A stretch of DNA of 64,000 nucleotides from NCBI GenBank assembly GCA_958510875.1, contig OY294067.1, positions 234,526,361 to 234,590,360 of the forward strand, written 5' to 3'. A model generated the notes under the pieces. It had not been told where the DNA came from. It worked only from the letters and a program-made list of their open reading frames with translations, and made no database searches. Position 1 is the first letter of the stretch. Each line of letters starts with the position of its first letter. Positions 53,030 to 64,000 of this stretch are shown here, piece by piece. The stretch comes from Endomychus coccineus. Lineage: Eukaryota; Arthropoda; Insecta; Coleoptera; Endomychidae. A program made the position numbers and the translations under genes.

Positions 53030-53405
53030 TAGATTTTGTGTGTCTACCCTATGATTTACAGATTTGGGGTCCCGTTTTATGTGAAAATCATCTCCAGGAT
53101 AGATCTTTTATAATAATTGGTTTCCTTAGTTAAGATATTAACATTTTTGTAATCAAATTGATGGTTATAATCAAAGCAATGCTTAGCAAGGGCGGTGGAA
53201 TTTTCTAAGTTGTTATTTCTTGTGCTATATTTATGGCCGTACATTCTTTTTTGTAAATATTGTTTAGAGATTCCAGTATAGGTTCCATCACAATCTAAAC
53301 AATTCAATTTATACACTGTGTGGGTTTGTTTATCTTTGGGTATTAACGGTTTTAGATTTGAGAAATATTTCCCAACACAGTTAGTAGGTTTATGCGCAAC
53401 ATAGT
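53030..53405 (-). pseudogene. PLE GIY-YIG endonuclease region
   Basis: Minus strand. A linker (YVAHKPTNCVGKYFSNLKPL, then IPKDKQTHTV) leads into the GIY-YIG domain: YKLNCLDCDGTYTGISKQYL (consensus VY.I.C..C...YIG.T...L), RMYGHKY, STALAKHCFDYNHQFDYKNV and YYKRSILEMI. A frameshift ends the reading at about 53077, but the expected tail (KRDPKSVNHRVDTQNLSH) continues in another frame. In PLEs this domain cuts target DNA for insertion. The RT half is lost. Confidence 0.82.
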
Positions 53406-54239
53406 TGAATAGTCAAAACAAAGTGTTATTGTGACCTATTTCCCGAGAATTTTTATATATAAAAATAAAGAATAAAATAGGAATTGGTAGAATAATTAAT
53501 AAATATTTATTGAAAAACAACATATCGCATATGCTACAATATCTAAAATAAAAAACTGTTTCTTTATGTTAATACTTTAAATAAAACAAACAATTGGTTA
53601 ATTATTTTATTCATCTATTACTTAAAACTTATCACATTTCATATTCAAAAAATTTACATCACTTGTATGGACCACTATTCTTGAATCTACCTAATAAACA
53701 CCTAGCATAATTCTTTTATAAAAATACTTCTTAGAAGTTAAAATGATACTACCCTATAAATATAATTGTATTCATTTATAGCACAGTTATGTCCGACGAT
53801 ATTTCCAAAATCATTCCAAAATTTAGCAATAGTATTTATGCACAAGCTTTGCTTATATAAATACTATTGCTGTAGACCTAGATATTATTATTATTAATTA
53901 TTATTAATATTGTTATTATTATTATAAATGTTATTACCATTATTACTGTTAATATTACTATTATTAGTTTAAATTAAACGTAATATTGATAAATTCAACC
54001 AATGATGTAAAATTTGGAAAATAAATTACTTACTTACTTACTTACCTGTCTCTGTCCCGCTAATCTGCCTTTATTGAATGATATATGAGCTCTAGAACAG
54101 AAAGCGGTATGAAGTGTACCATCATCTGCAAAGCTGTGGATGGGAGGATTCATTTCAATAAATGGTGTCCTTCTGAAAATGTTGGCATTTGCAAATAAAC
54201 CGGATGATTAAATTTTGGATCGTTTGGATTTAAATAGTC

Positions 54240-55390
54240 ATAGTCGAGTCATATTAGCAAAAAAGCTGGGAAATTTTGCTGGCAACTCCGATCGACTCCG
54301 GGTTTTTTGCAAAATTTTCCTGAAGGGATTTAAAACATTCCCGAAAAAAAACTAATATGTGCTTTTCCATTTTTCAATTGTTATAGAGGAATATAGAGAA
54401 AACTATGAAGTTTCTGAAATTTCGAAATCATGCCAACAATGGCTGGAAATGCCAACTCGTAATATTGTCCAAACGCAAATTGAAATCTATATAAAAAAAA
54501 ATTAAGAAAACAAATTTTTTTCAAAATATCTGTGTTGATATGGAACAATAGAAAAGAATATAAATGCTTACAATTCGTAATTGGTGGATGTGAAAAAAAA
54601 ATAATTTATGGATGAATAATTAATTATTCCAAAAAATAATAAGTTTAAAAAAATGTCGTTTACACAACAAACACAATAAAATTCAACAGCCACGTGCTCA
54701 ATCAACGGTTTTGAAAGTTTGCGTCTCCCCGAGATAATCTTGATATGACTCCAATATAGAAAGTGATCCTTCCTTACTCTTCTCCATTACCATGCGTCTT
54801 TCTTTCACATTTCCCCTTCATCTTTTTTCGAACAGCTGCCATATAGACTGTCACGCCACCATATTATCTTGTCGCATACAGACGCAATTAATTAATACTA
54901 GATAATCTCTTGGCCCACCCCTTTCTAAAATTTCTATATATATTATAGTCCCATCATATTCAGAATTGAATGTTACTCCATAGATCGAATATAAATCTTC
55001 CAACAATCTAAAAAGATTTGTTACCAGTCACCTCAAAACCCCCCGAGTACAGTTTTCTAGCCATTTTCGTTGAAAATTCCGCGTTTTGTTCATCAACATT
55101 GGCCAGTAACTGGCCAATAAATCGAAAAATGGAAAATCCGACTTCGGAATCGTGATCAGCGACCTCGAAAACCCCCGAATGGACATTTCCAGCCATCGTT
55201 GCCATGAAAATTGGCGATTTTCCACTATATTCCTCTATAACAATTGAATAATGGAAAAGCACATATTAGTTTTTTTTCGGGAATGTTGTAAATCCGTTCA
55301 GGAAAATTTTACAAAAAACCCGGAGACGATCGGAGTTGCCCGCAAATTTTCCCGCTTTTATACTTTTTTCGTCTAATTTGACCCGACTAT
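54240..55390. mobile_element. foldback element F5
   Basis: Inverted arms: left from TAGTCGAGTCATATTAG (54241), right ending with the complement of GATAGTCGGGTCAAATTAG (to 55390). Shared tracts include GGCAACTCCGATCG.CTCCGG and CTAATATGTGCTTTTCCATT. The centre (about 54680-54960) is unique. The right arm contains an internal repeat (AATGGCTRGAAA...GGGGGTTTTGAGGT) twice. No transposase. Confidence 0.8.
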
Positions 55391-56039
55391 CAACGGGAAA
55401 AGCGATGGGACTCAAAATCAGGATGGATAGCAGTTACATTATAAACATGCGTGAAAGGATTTGGTAAAATGTCATACCTATTCGATGAGGGTGTAGTAAG
55501 CCAACTAACGCATTGGAAAACGAATATTTTCGCTCTTGGGAGAAACTCCTATGTCCACTAAATAAAAAGAAAATTCATTATTTTGTTGTATATCCGGGGC
55601 TAGTACTTGATTCTGATAAGTACAATAGCACTTGAGATTCGCGCGACCTTGTTGGAAACTCTTTGAAGCCCAACCAAAGTATTGACTTTACATCACGAGA
55701 ATCTTTTTGAGAAATCTATTTTGAATTCAATACCGTTGGCAAAATAAAAAATATGAAGTCGTAAAACAATTGCCCAAATGCTGAGCTGAAGAATTGCAAC
55801 AAAAACCTGTGGAATCTACTACACAAATAAAAATATGATCCCTGTTTTTAAAATGAAATTAACGAATAAACGATAAGATGGAAATATAACAGATGGGTTT
55901 TTCAGAACACGAATTTCACTAATTTTAAAACTGTTTGGCACTCTAGAGAAAATGTTCACTAACAGCTCAGAAACAAACTACATGAGTTGCAGAACAATTG
56001 TGAAGGGTAAGGGGGAACAGCAGGCATGTGCTGCTAAAC
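55391..56039. other. no gene recognised
   Basis: Nothing supportable. Confidence 0.4.
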
Positions 56040-56116
56040 TCACCTTGGACTCCCGACTGACGGTTAATGGGACGTGACGGTTATTATTAGATAGACGGAT
56101 TATCGAGGTCCTACTG
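56040..56116 (-). mobile_element. solo end of a pogo/Tigger-like element
   Basis: On the minus strand it reads CAGTAGGACCTCGATAATCC and then GTCTATCTAATAATAACCGT. CAGT.GGACCTCGATAATCC is the usual pogo/Tigger terminal repeat, followed outward by TA (56117-56118). The other end is not in sight. Confidence 0.55.
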
Positions 56117-56118
56117 TA

Positions 56119-58870
56119 TCTAAGTTAGAAACTCTGAACGAATTGTTTTAAATTTAGTTACCACTAAAATGTTATGAACAACAGGACTCATTATTTTCCC
56201 CTAAATAATTACACTTACAATGCATTTCCAGGTTTATCATTTAGATAAGCAACTCAACAATAGTGTTGCATGACATAGATGAGATGCCTAACTTGCTCTC
56301 AATATAATCTCCAAAGTTAAAAGACACCAGAATCCCGAACATTAAGTGTATTTGTATACTCATCATTTTCCCCGTGGGTCCTCCATGTTGATGTGAATAA
56401 TATCTTTCCTCCTCCATCGGAAATAAATACCGATTATGCAGCTCAAACGTCAACACTGGTTATAAAACGATATTGATGAAACATCTTTATTCTATAGATC
56501 ATACATTCAGATAAAATTTAAATATTCGTCCCAATAAGGAATTACATATTTAATTGCACTAAACCTAATTCTCACTCCCATGGTGCACCAGAAAATTTAG
56601 AATTGTTTCATTTAAATATAGTACTTCCGAAATTTTCGACAAATAAATATCCATTTTTTAACTTATTACACCAAAATTGAGTACCTAAGTAATTATATAA
56701 AGTTCGACTTCAGTGGGATGTTTTCTGTGATGTCCTCACATTAATAGTCCAGTGAATAAGCGGGAAACTTTCCAAAAAAAAGCAGCAGGGTGTGGTGTCG
56801 GACTTTTTTTTTGCATGATGTTCTATGGCCCACTTACGTCATTCGTGACTAGCAAGCTAAACTCCGACGACCTCCCATTCACCCCTAAACGCTAAATTAA
56901 CCCTTTCTCACCCTCTTTTTTAAGATAATTTTGAATTTATAAAAAAATAAAAATTAAGCCCCCTAAATGGGTTCTAGGAGGTTTTCTTGGTCGCTGAACA
57001 CGAATCCAATGTCATTTTCCCTGAAAACTCATTCAATCGTCGGAAAATCAGGGATATTGGGCATTTTCATACAAATTTGCTCATTTTCACGCGATTATCG
57101 TTTTATGCATAAGAGATGATGCCTGTCGCGTGTTTCGATCCAAAGTAGACCAAAACCAGGATTTTCGAAAAACTGTGAAAAACCTGAAAAGAAAATCTTT
57201 CCACGTCGTTGAAATTGTCGTGTGAGAAGTCGCTATAGGGTTTTTTGTTGTCGCTGATTACGAATTTGATAATTAAAAAGTTGAAGAATATCATTTTCCG
57301 GAAAAACGAAGAAAATTTTTTTATGAATTCTTCTTTTTTTTTAGTTTTTCGAGTATTGATATTAGCATTTGTTTTCGATGTGTACGTTAAATTACAAAAA
57401 TTAAAAGTGATGTCAAAAAAAAATTGTTTGAAAATTCCGGAAAAATCAAAGAAAATTACAAAGAAAAATATTCTAACGTCATTGAAATTATCGTATGATA
57501 AGTCGCTATAGGATAATATACCTGTGTGTACATATGCTAGCAAACTTGTATTAAAATAATTTATATTCGTATATTTATCGGGTATGTAGTGGCGTTTTTT
57601 AGCTCGAGCCGAAAGTTATTAATGTTTGAATTGGTGTTTCAGTGTTTGTAAATAGTAAAATTCCAGAACAACTTATATATTTAGCGACGTATTAATCTCT
57701 TGTCACATACCCTCGGCGACGTGTTTTAATCATTAGGGGCTTCCTTGTCACATTGCGCTATATAATTGATAAAATATGTTCAATACGGAATGCCGAGCAA
57801 GGAGGAAGTACTTTTATTTACATAGTTTTTATGTTCAAAAAAAGAAAGCTGCACGATACGTTTGAGTGTGTCTATATTTTAAGATAATACGATTATGTCA
57901 ACCTCACGCGTTCTTCTGTCGTAACATGTTTTATTAGTACAAAATTCTAACTGAATACAAAGATGATTCTATTTTTAATGACAGTTGTTATTGTGGCGAG
58001 GTTGTAGTATTATACTTTGCGACGATTGAAGTGAATCCGTATAAAAGATTATGTATTTAGTTTTTACTCATACTGAATAGCCCACGGATCTGTGATATAT
58101 ATTTTAACAGATTCTGGTACATTCATTAATCACACATATAATACTTAGAAATAGAAATTTTGATTAGGAAATTGCATTCTTCAAAAATCATCTGATATTC
58201 GAATAATATATTTAAAAAAAAGCATTACTTTATAATATTATAAGGGTTGACTCAACAAAAACTTGACTTTTGAATCCTGCACAATTTACATCTGTCAGTC
58301 GCTTAGTCAGCCATTTTTTTGAATTTTATAATAATGCTTTGAGGTGGTTCCATTGGCGTTCGAAGGCAAAAGCGCAAAGCCGAATTTTATTAGCCGGGTC
58401 ACTCATCAAGCGCGCGGCTATTGTTAAGGGGTAAAACGGGTATATTGAATAGAAAGGATATCTTGACTTTTAGAGTTAGATTTATTCTGCCTTTTCAATA
58501 TACCTATGAATATTGAAATTCTAAGGTGTTTAATTTTAGACTTTTACTCGAATAATAGAAAATTTCAAGTCTAGTATGTACCGTTTCTAGAATATGTTTA
58601 GAGAAATATGAATCTGTTTCAAAAGACTAAAGGCTCTAAAATATGCCTTATATTTATTTCCTTTTTTACAACTTGATTTTCCAATTTAAAATTTTCACAC
58701 TTTGAACCTAATGTGGGTTCAATGAAGATAAATATGCTTCAGAGTTTCAAAAACAAGTTCCACATTTGCAGGTCATTTTTTTCGATAATAACCGTTCCTT
58801 CAATTCGCATATACCATAAGTACTAAGGACCTTTCAGCTAACAAGTAGCTATCATGAGAGTTTACTCTGA
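56119..58870. other. no gene recognised (apart from the direct repeat pair)
   Basis: Several AT-rich palindromic stretches but no coding sequence I can support. 58320-58440 is slightly GC-richer, without a recognisable motif. Confidence 0.4.
57204..57513. repeat. 37-bp direct repeat pair
   Basis: ACGTCGTTGAAATTGTCGTG with AAGTCGCTATAGG (57204-57240), and ACGTCATTGAAATTATCGTA with AAGTCGCTATAGG (57477-57513). 273 bp apart. Function unknown. Confidence 0.55.
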
Positions 58871-59775
58871 CAAGCGGCAACGTTATCGCAGGTTAGTTTG
58901 TAAAATTTTTATATTTTTTGGAAATACTAGCTTAGTATGGGTTTTTTGAAAAAAAAATTTATAATAGATTGATTTTTCTTGCGCTTATGCACGTGCAAGA
59001 ATCTCCAAGCGGCAACGTTATCGCAGGTTAGTTTGTTATATTTTTATATATTTTTGGAAATACTAGGTTAGTATGGATTTTTTTTACAATTGATTGATTT
59101 TCCTTGCGCTTGTACATAAGCAGGAATCTTCAAGCGGCAACGTTTTCGCAGGTTAGTTTGTTAAATTTTCATATCTTTCGGGAATTATTAGGTTAGTATG
59201 TATGTTTTTTTTTATAAATGATTGATTTTCCTTGCGCTTGTAGACATGCAGGAAACTCCAAGCGGCAATGTTAACGTAGGTTTGTTAAATTGCTATATAT
59301 TTTTGGGAATATTAGGTTAGTATGGGTTTTTTGAAAGTTTTTTTCTATAATTGATAGATTTTCCTTGGGCTTGAACACGTGCAGGAATCTTAACAAGCTG
59401 CAACGTTATCGCAGGTTAGTTTGTTAAATTTATATATACAATATGTCTCACTAAGTTGGAACCATATGGAAAACTTTTTGATTATTAATTTCAGGAAAAA
59501 AAATTATTCCTCATAAAAAGTTCTGCATGTTCCAAAATTCAAAATACAATCATCAGATATTAATTTTTTTCAGTCGTATACATGGCTTGTCAAAAAATAT
59601 GAATTGGTATTTTAAAAGTTTATTTTTATAATTGATAGATGCAGGAATCTCCAAGCGGTAACGTTATCGCAGGCTAGTTTGCTAAATTTTTGTATATTTT
59701 TGGAAACACTAAGTTATTGGAAAGTTTGTTTCTGTGATTGCTTGCATTTCCTAGACTTGTACACGAGCAGATTGA
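58871..59775. repeat. tandem array of about 130-bp units
   Basis: Units begin CAAGCGGCAACGTTATCGCA at 58871, 59006, 59131, 59269, 59394 (CAAGCTG variant) and 59652. Spacings are 135, 125, 138 and 125 bp, then 258 bp where a unit is replaced by other sequence. Each unit continues GGTTAGTTTGTTAAATTTTT and ends with TTTTCCTTGCGCTTGTACAC, GTGCAGGAATCTC. Units differ by several per cent. Confidence 0.88.
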
Positions 59776-60199
59776 TCTCAGTTATGTCACGTGGCGTTTT
59801 GTTTAAATAAAAAACGCTAATAAACTATAAAAGAGTTCACCTGTGGAAGCACTATTCTATATTACTATAAATAAGAAACAACCACACTTATCCACTGGAA
59901 GTGAATCCATTACACACCAATTACCAGACGTATAACTTTTGGCTTATTCGTCCAGTTGCAATACGGGTAGCTCCACCCTCTAACCAAAGAGTTGTAAAGT
60001 GATGAAGAACTGAAAGAAGTAGCAGCTTAAAAATGTAGAGGAGTTACTCTTCGCGCGGTAGACTACCATCGGATCCAAGAGCTATATACGATAGAAAAAG
60101 TGAGTTCCGTTCCTACCCAAAGCACTGCGGCCTGAAATAGCTATTGTATGCTTGTCCCTATGTGATTCCTGGTTTCCGGCTTTCGGTCCTTCCTTGAAC

Positions 60200-60445
60200 A
60201 AGTTCAGTATCTGGATGATCAAAAATACCACTCGAAACGAGGTTATTGCTCCCAAAAACAATACAGTTCCTATTTTCATCACTTTAAAGAGATCCGAAAA
60301 ATTGCAAATCCATGCGACCAATAGTTTTTACGCACACACAGACATCATCTCGAAAATAGTCTAGATCATTTAGAAATGATCAAAACTGATTTATCCGTGA
60401 TAATGAGGGAATTTTTTCCACACCAATTACAATACTACCCTTATA
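60200..60445 (-). repeat. GGGAAGTATTG-type dispersed repeat, reversed degenerate copy
   Basis: Shares CCCAAAAACAATACAGTTCC, AGTCTAGATCATTTAGAAAT and CCAATTACAATACTACCC with the copies at 34150-35500 and 44330-44615. Confidence 0.6.
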
Positions 60446-61178
60446 CTTACGTATATTGAGAGAAGTAAAAATCGATAGTGGAAGCCGTTACTGTGTTTTA
60501 ATTTATCGTATTAGTGAAATGAAACACCTGTAACTGGATTTTTATCATTCATATTATGGGAACACTAAAGTGTCTATAACAGTTTGGACAACTATAACGA
60601 GTTATCTAAATTAGTATCATTTCGAAGATGACACGCTAAATCTAAATTGTAGTCACATTAGTGTCTATAAATATAAGTGATAAAAAACAAAGGGAACGTG
60701 TTTTATTTAATCAATATCTAAGTTATATGATATCTCTAATACATATCAGGCTTGTTACTTATTCGGTGAAGGACGTTTATCTTGTTTACTCAGATAGTTT
60801 ATAAAGATGAAGGGTTGAGGAACTCATTATTTTAAACCCATATCTGGTTAAATTGTGCTAGGTAATATCTACAACCAAATTCTATACTATCAACAATTAT
60901 TCTAGAGGGACCAGTCCATCCAAATAAAAATAATAATCATATCTTAGACTTTTTTTGCATTGTCACCCTTTTTTAACCTCCCTACTCTGTTAAAACAGAA
61001 AAGGCTCTCCAGCAAATTAGGTATATAGCTTTGTAATAAGGATAAGTCGAGTTGTATTGCCAGAAATCAATAACGCCTCATCTTAAATTCATGAAAATTA
61101 TTTGCTCCAGAAAAATCGTATTTATTTAGGAAATATCTAAAAGTCCTGTAGGACAGGGTAATGATGTCTAGGAATATG
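60446..61178. other. no gene recognised
   Basis: AT-rich DNA without supportable features. Confidence 0.4.
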
Positions 61179-63670
61179 TTGAGATTGATACTGTTTTATT
61201 CTGGGTGTCAGAGGAACCCATTGGTTCAAGGTTTTTTAAAATCGGTTCATGCCCCTCTCACAATATATACATGTATCTAAGGAAAAAATTCAAATTGATC
61301 TGCAAGAGCCAATAATCGATCAATTCAGCTGAAAATTTAGGTGAAGGTAACTCTTTCCAAAAATAAAAAACTGGTTCTAGGTTTGGTCGGAAATCTTTGA
61401 TGGTTTTCCCTAAAACTCAATTTTAGTCCATTTTTCCCAAAAAATTCAAATCCAAATATCTTTTGTCATTTTAGGGTTATCGAGATCTACTTGGTCTCAA
61501 ATGAAAGCTATTTCTTATGTTGTTCAACTTATGGGCATCATCCATTAATTTCCAAAATTTGGACTCATTTTTGGACATTTATTGTTATTATATATTTTGG
61601 ATATGATTTATGATTTTTATGGCGCCATTACGCTTATATTTGCATATTAATACATATACCTACTTATTTTTATGCATATTAAATACAAATATATATTAAT
61701 ATACTATTAACTAAACTCTTTTGATTTATTTTGCCCCACATTGTGGTGACAATTATTAACTAAACTCTTATGAGTTTATTATTTAATTATGAATTATTAT
61801 TAATTCATTTGAATATTGATTTGAATACTTCAATGTTTTGAATTCTACCGGCTAGCTTTCTTATTGTATTTTGAATCTTATTAATGTTTGTTTGATTTGA
61901 ATAATGAACTTTTACCTTTTTATTTTATATCTATGGAATTAAATATATGGAATTGAACACAATGTTCTTTGAATGTTAAAACTTTTAATATTTAAATTTC
62001 TATGACTCTAATTTATCTCTGGTATCAATTTTTAATGTTATGTGCATATATAGATCTATGATCTAACCTCAAAATTATTTACTATTAATATTTGTTTACA
62101 AAGTTATAATCTACAATCTTTCTTTCAGATTTACAGACAGATAATAATACAATGGAGAAATAATAAATAAACTTACGTTTAGTTTATATCCAAGAATATG
62201 TTTTAAAATGTAGGCAATGTTCAATTGGCTTGATCTTCTTATTAATTTGATAATTCACTTTAACCGTACACAATTTCTTTGCTATACACAATAAACACAG
62301 GTAAACTATTTTGGTTACTTCTTTTGAAATCAGGAACTGTTGAAAATTGTTAACTTAGTTTTATTCTTTTTATTAAAGATACAAAACTCTTTAATGATGT
62401 TTGGAACTTTATCGAAGGCTGGCTATCGTTCGATGTTACTTATGAATTGTAGGTTATTGTAACATTTAAACTTTGTTCGGAGACTTGGAACACTACTTGA
62501 CTTGTAGAAATTATTTATTTGCTTCGGTTACTTTCAACCTTACGAAGCTACTGGAACACTTGGGTTCACCGATGTTCATCCAATAAACTATGGTTATGGA
62601 AACTTTAAGAGTTGCTTGAGTACCTTGACTCTTCAGATGTTGATGGCTAACTAACTTTGCTTGTCTTCAGATGCCTTTTATAGGCCTTCAAAAAGGACGC
62701 CAAGTATTTTCAAAAATAACCAATGAGGTGCTTAGTTTACCTATCAAGAATGCTTTGATGATTGTTGCAAACTGACAGAAGTATTACATTGTTACTAGTC
62801 TGACGTTTATAAAATCGCCTCGACCAATCAGAATTTAGTATTCTATAAATTTTGAATTATTGGAGATTTTCAACTTATTTTAAATGATGATGATTCCTTC
62901 TTTTTAAATTCATATTGCCTACATTTTTCCACACACTTTGATATAAGATAACCTATGATTAGGTTATTATTAATATGATTATTCCAATAATTATTATAAA
63001 TTTGGCAGTTGTCATTCTTAAAAACTAATACATAATATAATATATCAATAACATTTCTTTAACATTATATAACTCAAATTTACTAATCCTAACTCATATC
63101 TATAACATTTTTCAATAGTTTGTGCTATCTCATGATAGTTTTTGTAATCATTTTAATTATGATTTCTGCCTTCGTAACACTGTACGTTTATTCACTTTCA
63201 CTGAAGTTCTTGTTTTACACTTCTAATTCTAATTACATTGTTGTTTATTATGTTTTACATTGTTTATTATATTATACTAACTATTATTTAACTTTCAATA
63301 TTGTTTTTAATTCCATATAATATCTTTTTATTGATCTTTTCTGATTTTCAATGTTCGGTAAGCTCTAATTTTATCATTTTTGTTGTTTAGGAAATGAAAT
63401 CATAACAATACATAGGTTATGTATAGGTGTCCAATGGCCCCATGTCTATCAGATCTGGACTACCCAATTTTTTACTAAAATGGACATTCGACTAATGAAT
63501 TCCGAAGCAAAATGATATTTTAGACATCTTTTATAACCAGATCAATTTGAATTTTTTCCTAAAATACATGTATATATATTTATATTGTGAGAGGTGGCAT
63601 GAACCGATTTTAAAAAACCTTGAACCAATGGGTTCCTCTGACACCCAGAATAAAAGGGTATCAATCCCAA
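61179..63670. mobile_element. inverted-repeat element F6 with AT-rich core
   Basis: Terminal inverted repeats of about 125 bp: left TTGAGATTGATACTGTTTTA (61179), then TTCTGGGTGTCAGAGGAACC; right is the complement, ending about 63670. They also share CCGATTTTAAAAAACCTTGA and CAAATTGATCT. The core (about 61560-63400) is not symmetrical, is very AT-rich and encodes nothing recognisable. Confidence 0.75.
62640..62700 (-). promoter_or_regulatory. possible TATA promoter in the F6 core
   Basis: The minus strand has CCTATAAAAGGC (about 62676-62687), followed about 25 bp on by ATCTGAAGACAAGC. A CCAAT sequence lies about 140 bp upstream. It would suit the U3/R boundary of an LTR or a captured promoter, but I found no LTR boundaries. 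Confidence 0.3.
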
Positions 63671-64000
63671 ACCTGAGTCAAATCTCTAAGTATGTTGTTT
63701 GGGCCATCAATACGAACATTTTGAGCCGGGTCCCGTTGACGAGCGCGAAAATTGCAAAAAAAATCATAACTGCCCTCCACTATTAGTATCGTAGTTCTGA
63801 TAGTTTTGAGTTGTACTTTGTTTCGAAATGACATTTACAGAAACTTCAGTTTTGAGTTCAATTTTGTCCTGGAGCTAGACATTTCCATTTTCGTTAATGC
63901 ATGTGATAAATGTTGTTGGTCATTGTAATCAATTTCTGCCCAATCGGTAAATATCCTGGTAAATCAAGGTGGATAATCCTCATAACATTATGGATGTGCA
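63671..64000. other. no gene recognised
   Basis: Nothing supportable in the last 330 bp. Confidence 0.4.

Larger units (their letters stand above)
52472..53460 (-). mobile_element. Penelope-like element, family A, copy 2 (with GIY-YIG region)
   Basis: Bounded by the perfect 14-bp duplication AAAAATAAAGAATA (52458-52471 and 53461-53474). Internal ends are inverted repeats (ATATATAAAAATTCTCGAGA near 52499; complement near 53440). It contains a hammerhead motif and a GIY-YIG endonuclease fragment on the minus strand. The RT core is missing. Confidence 0.88.
50566..53551 (+). pseudogene. LINE B reverse transcriptase, several frameshifts and a PLE insertion
   Basis: Blocks in order: HITQYKEQFIAYRNTLNAII; KKAMITPIYKSGDKEILANY with RPISVICNFTKIIEKIL; HQFGFREGKSAENAI; AAIFLDLSKAFDTVCHEIIL; YEVPQGTVLGPVLF; SFADDTVLFF (catalytic FADD, about 51695-51720); LGVIIDSHLKWDAHIKK; then QSVIQYGIIGWGGAY and RFYNELPAKIRKIKN. 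Frame changes occur near 50990, 51645, 51840 and 51990. Beyond the PLE the frame resumes at 53461 with KIGIGRIINKYLLKNNISHM and ends at 53549-53551. Removing the PLE and one target duplication gives a continuous C-terminus. Confidence 0.85.
50566..54049 (+). mobile_element. LINE B, 5'-truncated, interrupted by a PLE
   Basis: Starts within the linker before RT, runs through the RT, and ends with a TTAC repeat tail (54026-54049) after an ATT-rich 3' UTR (53881-53965). A PLE occupies 52472-53460, with 14-bp target duplications. No endonuclease. Confidence 0.85.

Noticed and set aside
58871..59775. CRISPR-like regular repeats
   Set aside because: The units are contiguous ~130-bp tandem repeats without short repeat/spacer structure, in a eukaryotic setting.
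61742..62935. Possible solo LTR in the F6 core (TGT...ACA-like ends on the minus strand)
   Set aside because: No target duplication at the proposed ends and no primer-binding site or polypurine tract in a convincing position. Only the TATA-like segment is reported, at low confidence.

Overview
The window looks like AT-rich nuclear DNA from an animal with spliceosomal introns, most probably an insect. The grounds are its transposon families (hAT, Tc1/mariner, pogo, Crypton, Penelope-like elements, APE-type LINEs, long foldback elements), a GT-AG intron inside a recombinase gene, and the absence of bacterial gene organisation. The species cannot be named from what I can see; a hemipteran-like, repeat-rich genome is only a guess. 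No complete, recognisable host gene was found. Nearly every coding segment I can identify belongs to a decayed mobile element.

Layout. 0.5-7.5 kb: LINE A is split by a hAT element (778-2644, 8-bp target duplication), with a second, less deleted copy of that hAT in opposite orientation (4823-7447). 8.9-13.5 kb: a 694-bp terminal-repeat element, a Tc1-type inverted-repeat pair enclosing CpG-rich DNA, foldback F1, a LINE tail, and a Penelope-like element (PLE) remnant inserted in it. 13.5-15.2 kb: CpG-rich, apparently non-repetitive DNA. 15.9-19.6 kb: a second PLE-type inverted repeat and the large foldback F2. 20.2-22.2 kb: a Crypton-like tyrosine recombinase gene with an intron carrying a tRNA-like module, and a dif-like palindrome upstream. 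22.5-26.9 kb: a Tc1 derivative, unrecognised coding-like fragments on the minus strand, another Tc1-like transposase, and a LINE RNase H remnant. 27.5-33.2 kb: foldback F3 with nearly intact LINE C inserted in one arm. 34.2-39.2 kb: Tc1-type elements, PLE-type repeats and a hAT (GTF2IRD2/ZBED-like) pseudogene. 39.6-40.2 kb: another CpG-rich stretch. 41.5-48.6 kb: a pogo-like element, a mariner pseudogene and foldback F4. 49.9-55.4 kb: LINE A copy 2, LINE B interrupted by a PLE, and foldback F5. 55.4-64 kb: a pogo end, a ~130-bp tandem array, and element F6.

The clearest functional signal outside ordinary transposon coding is a set of hammerhead ribozyme motifs in the PLE-type repeats. They fall in two sequence families. 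One member of each keeps all core residues and closing stems (52552-52593 and 37579-37625, minus strand), and the others show graded decay. The second is the Crypton-like recombinase with an adjacent perfect inverted repeat of 11+6+11 bp, the geometry expected of a tyrosine-recombinase core site. Insertion order can be read from nesting: LINE A before hAT copy 1, LINE B and LINE D before the PLEs, F3 before LINE C, and the GGGAAGTATTG repeat before Tc1 copy C.
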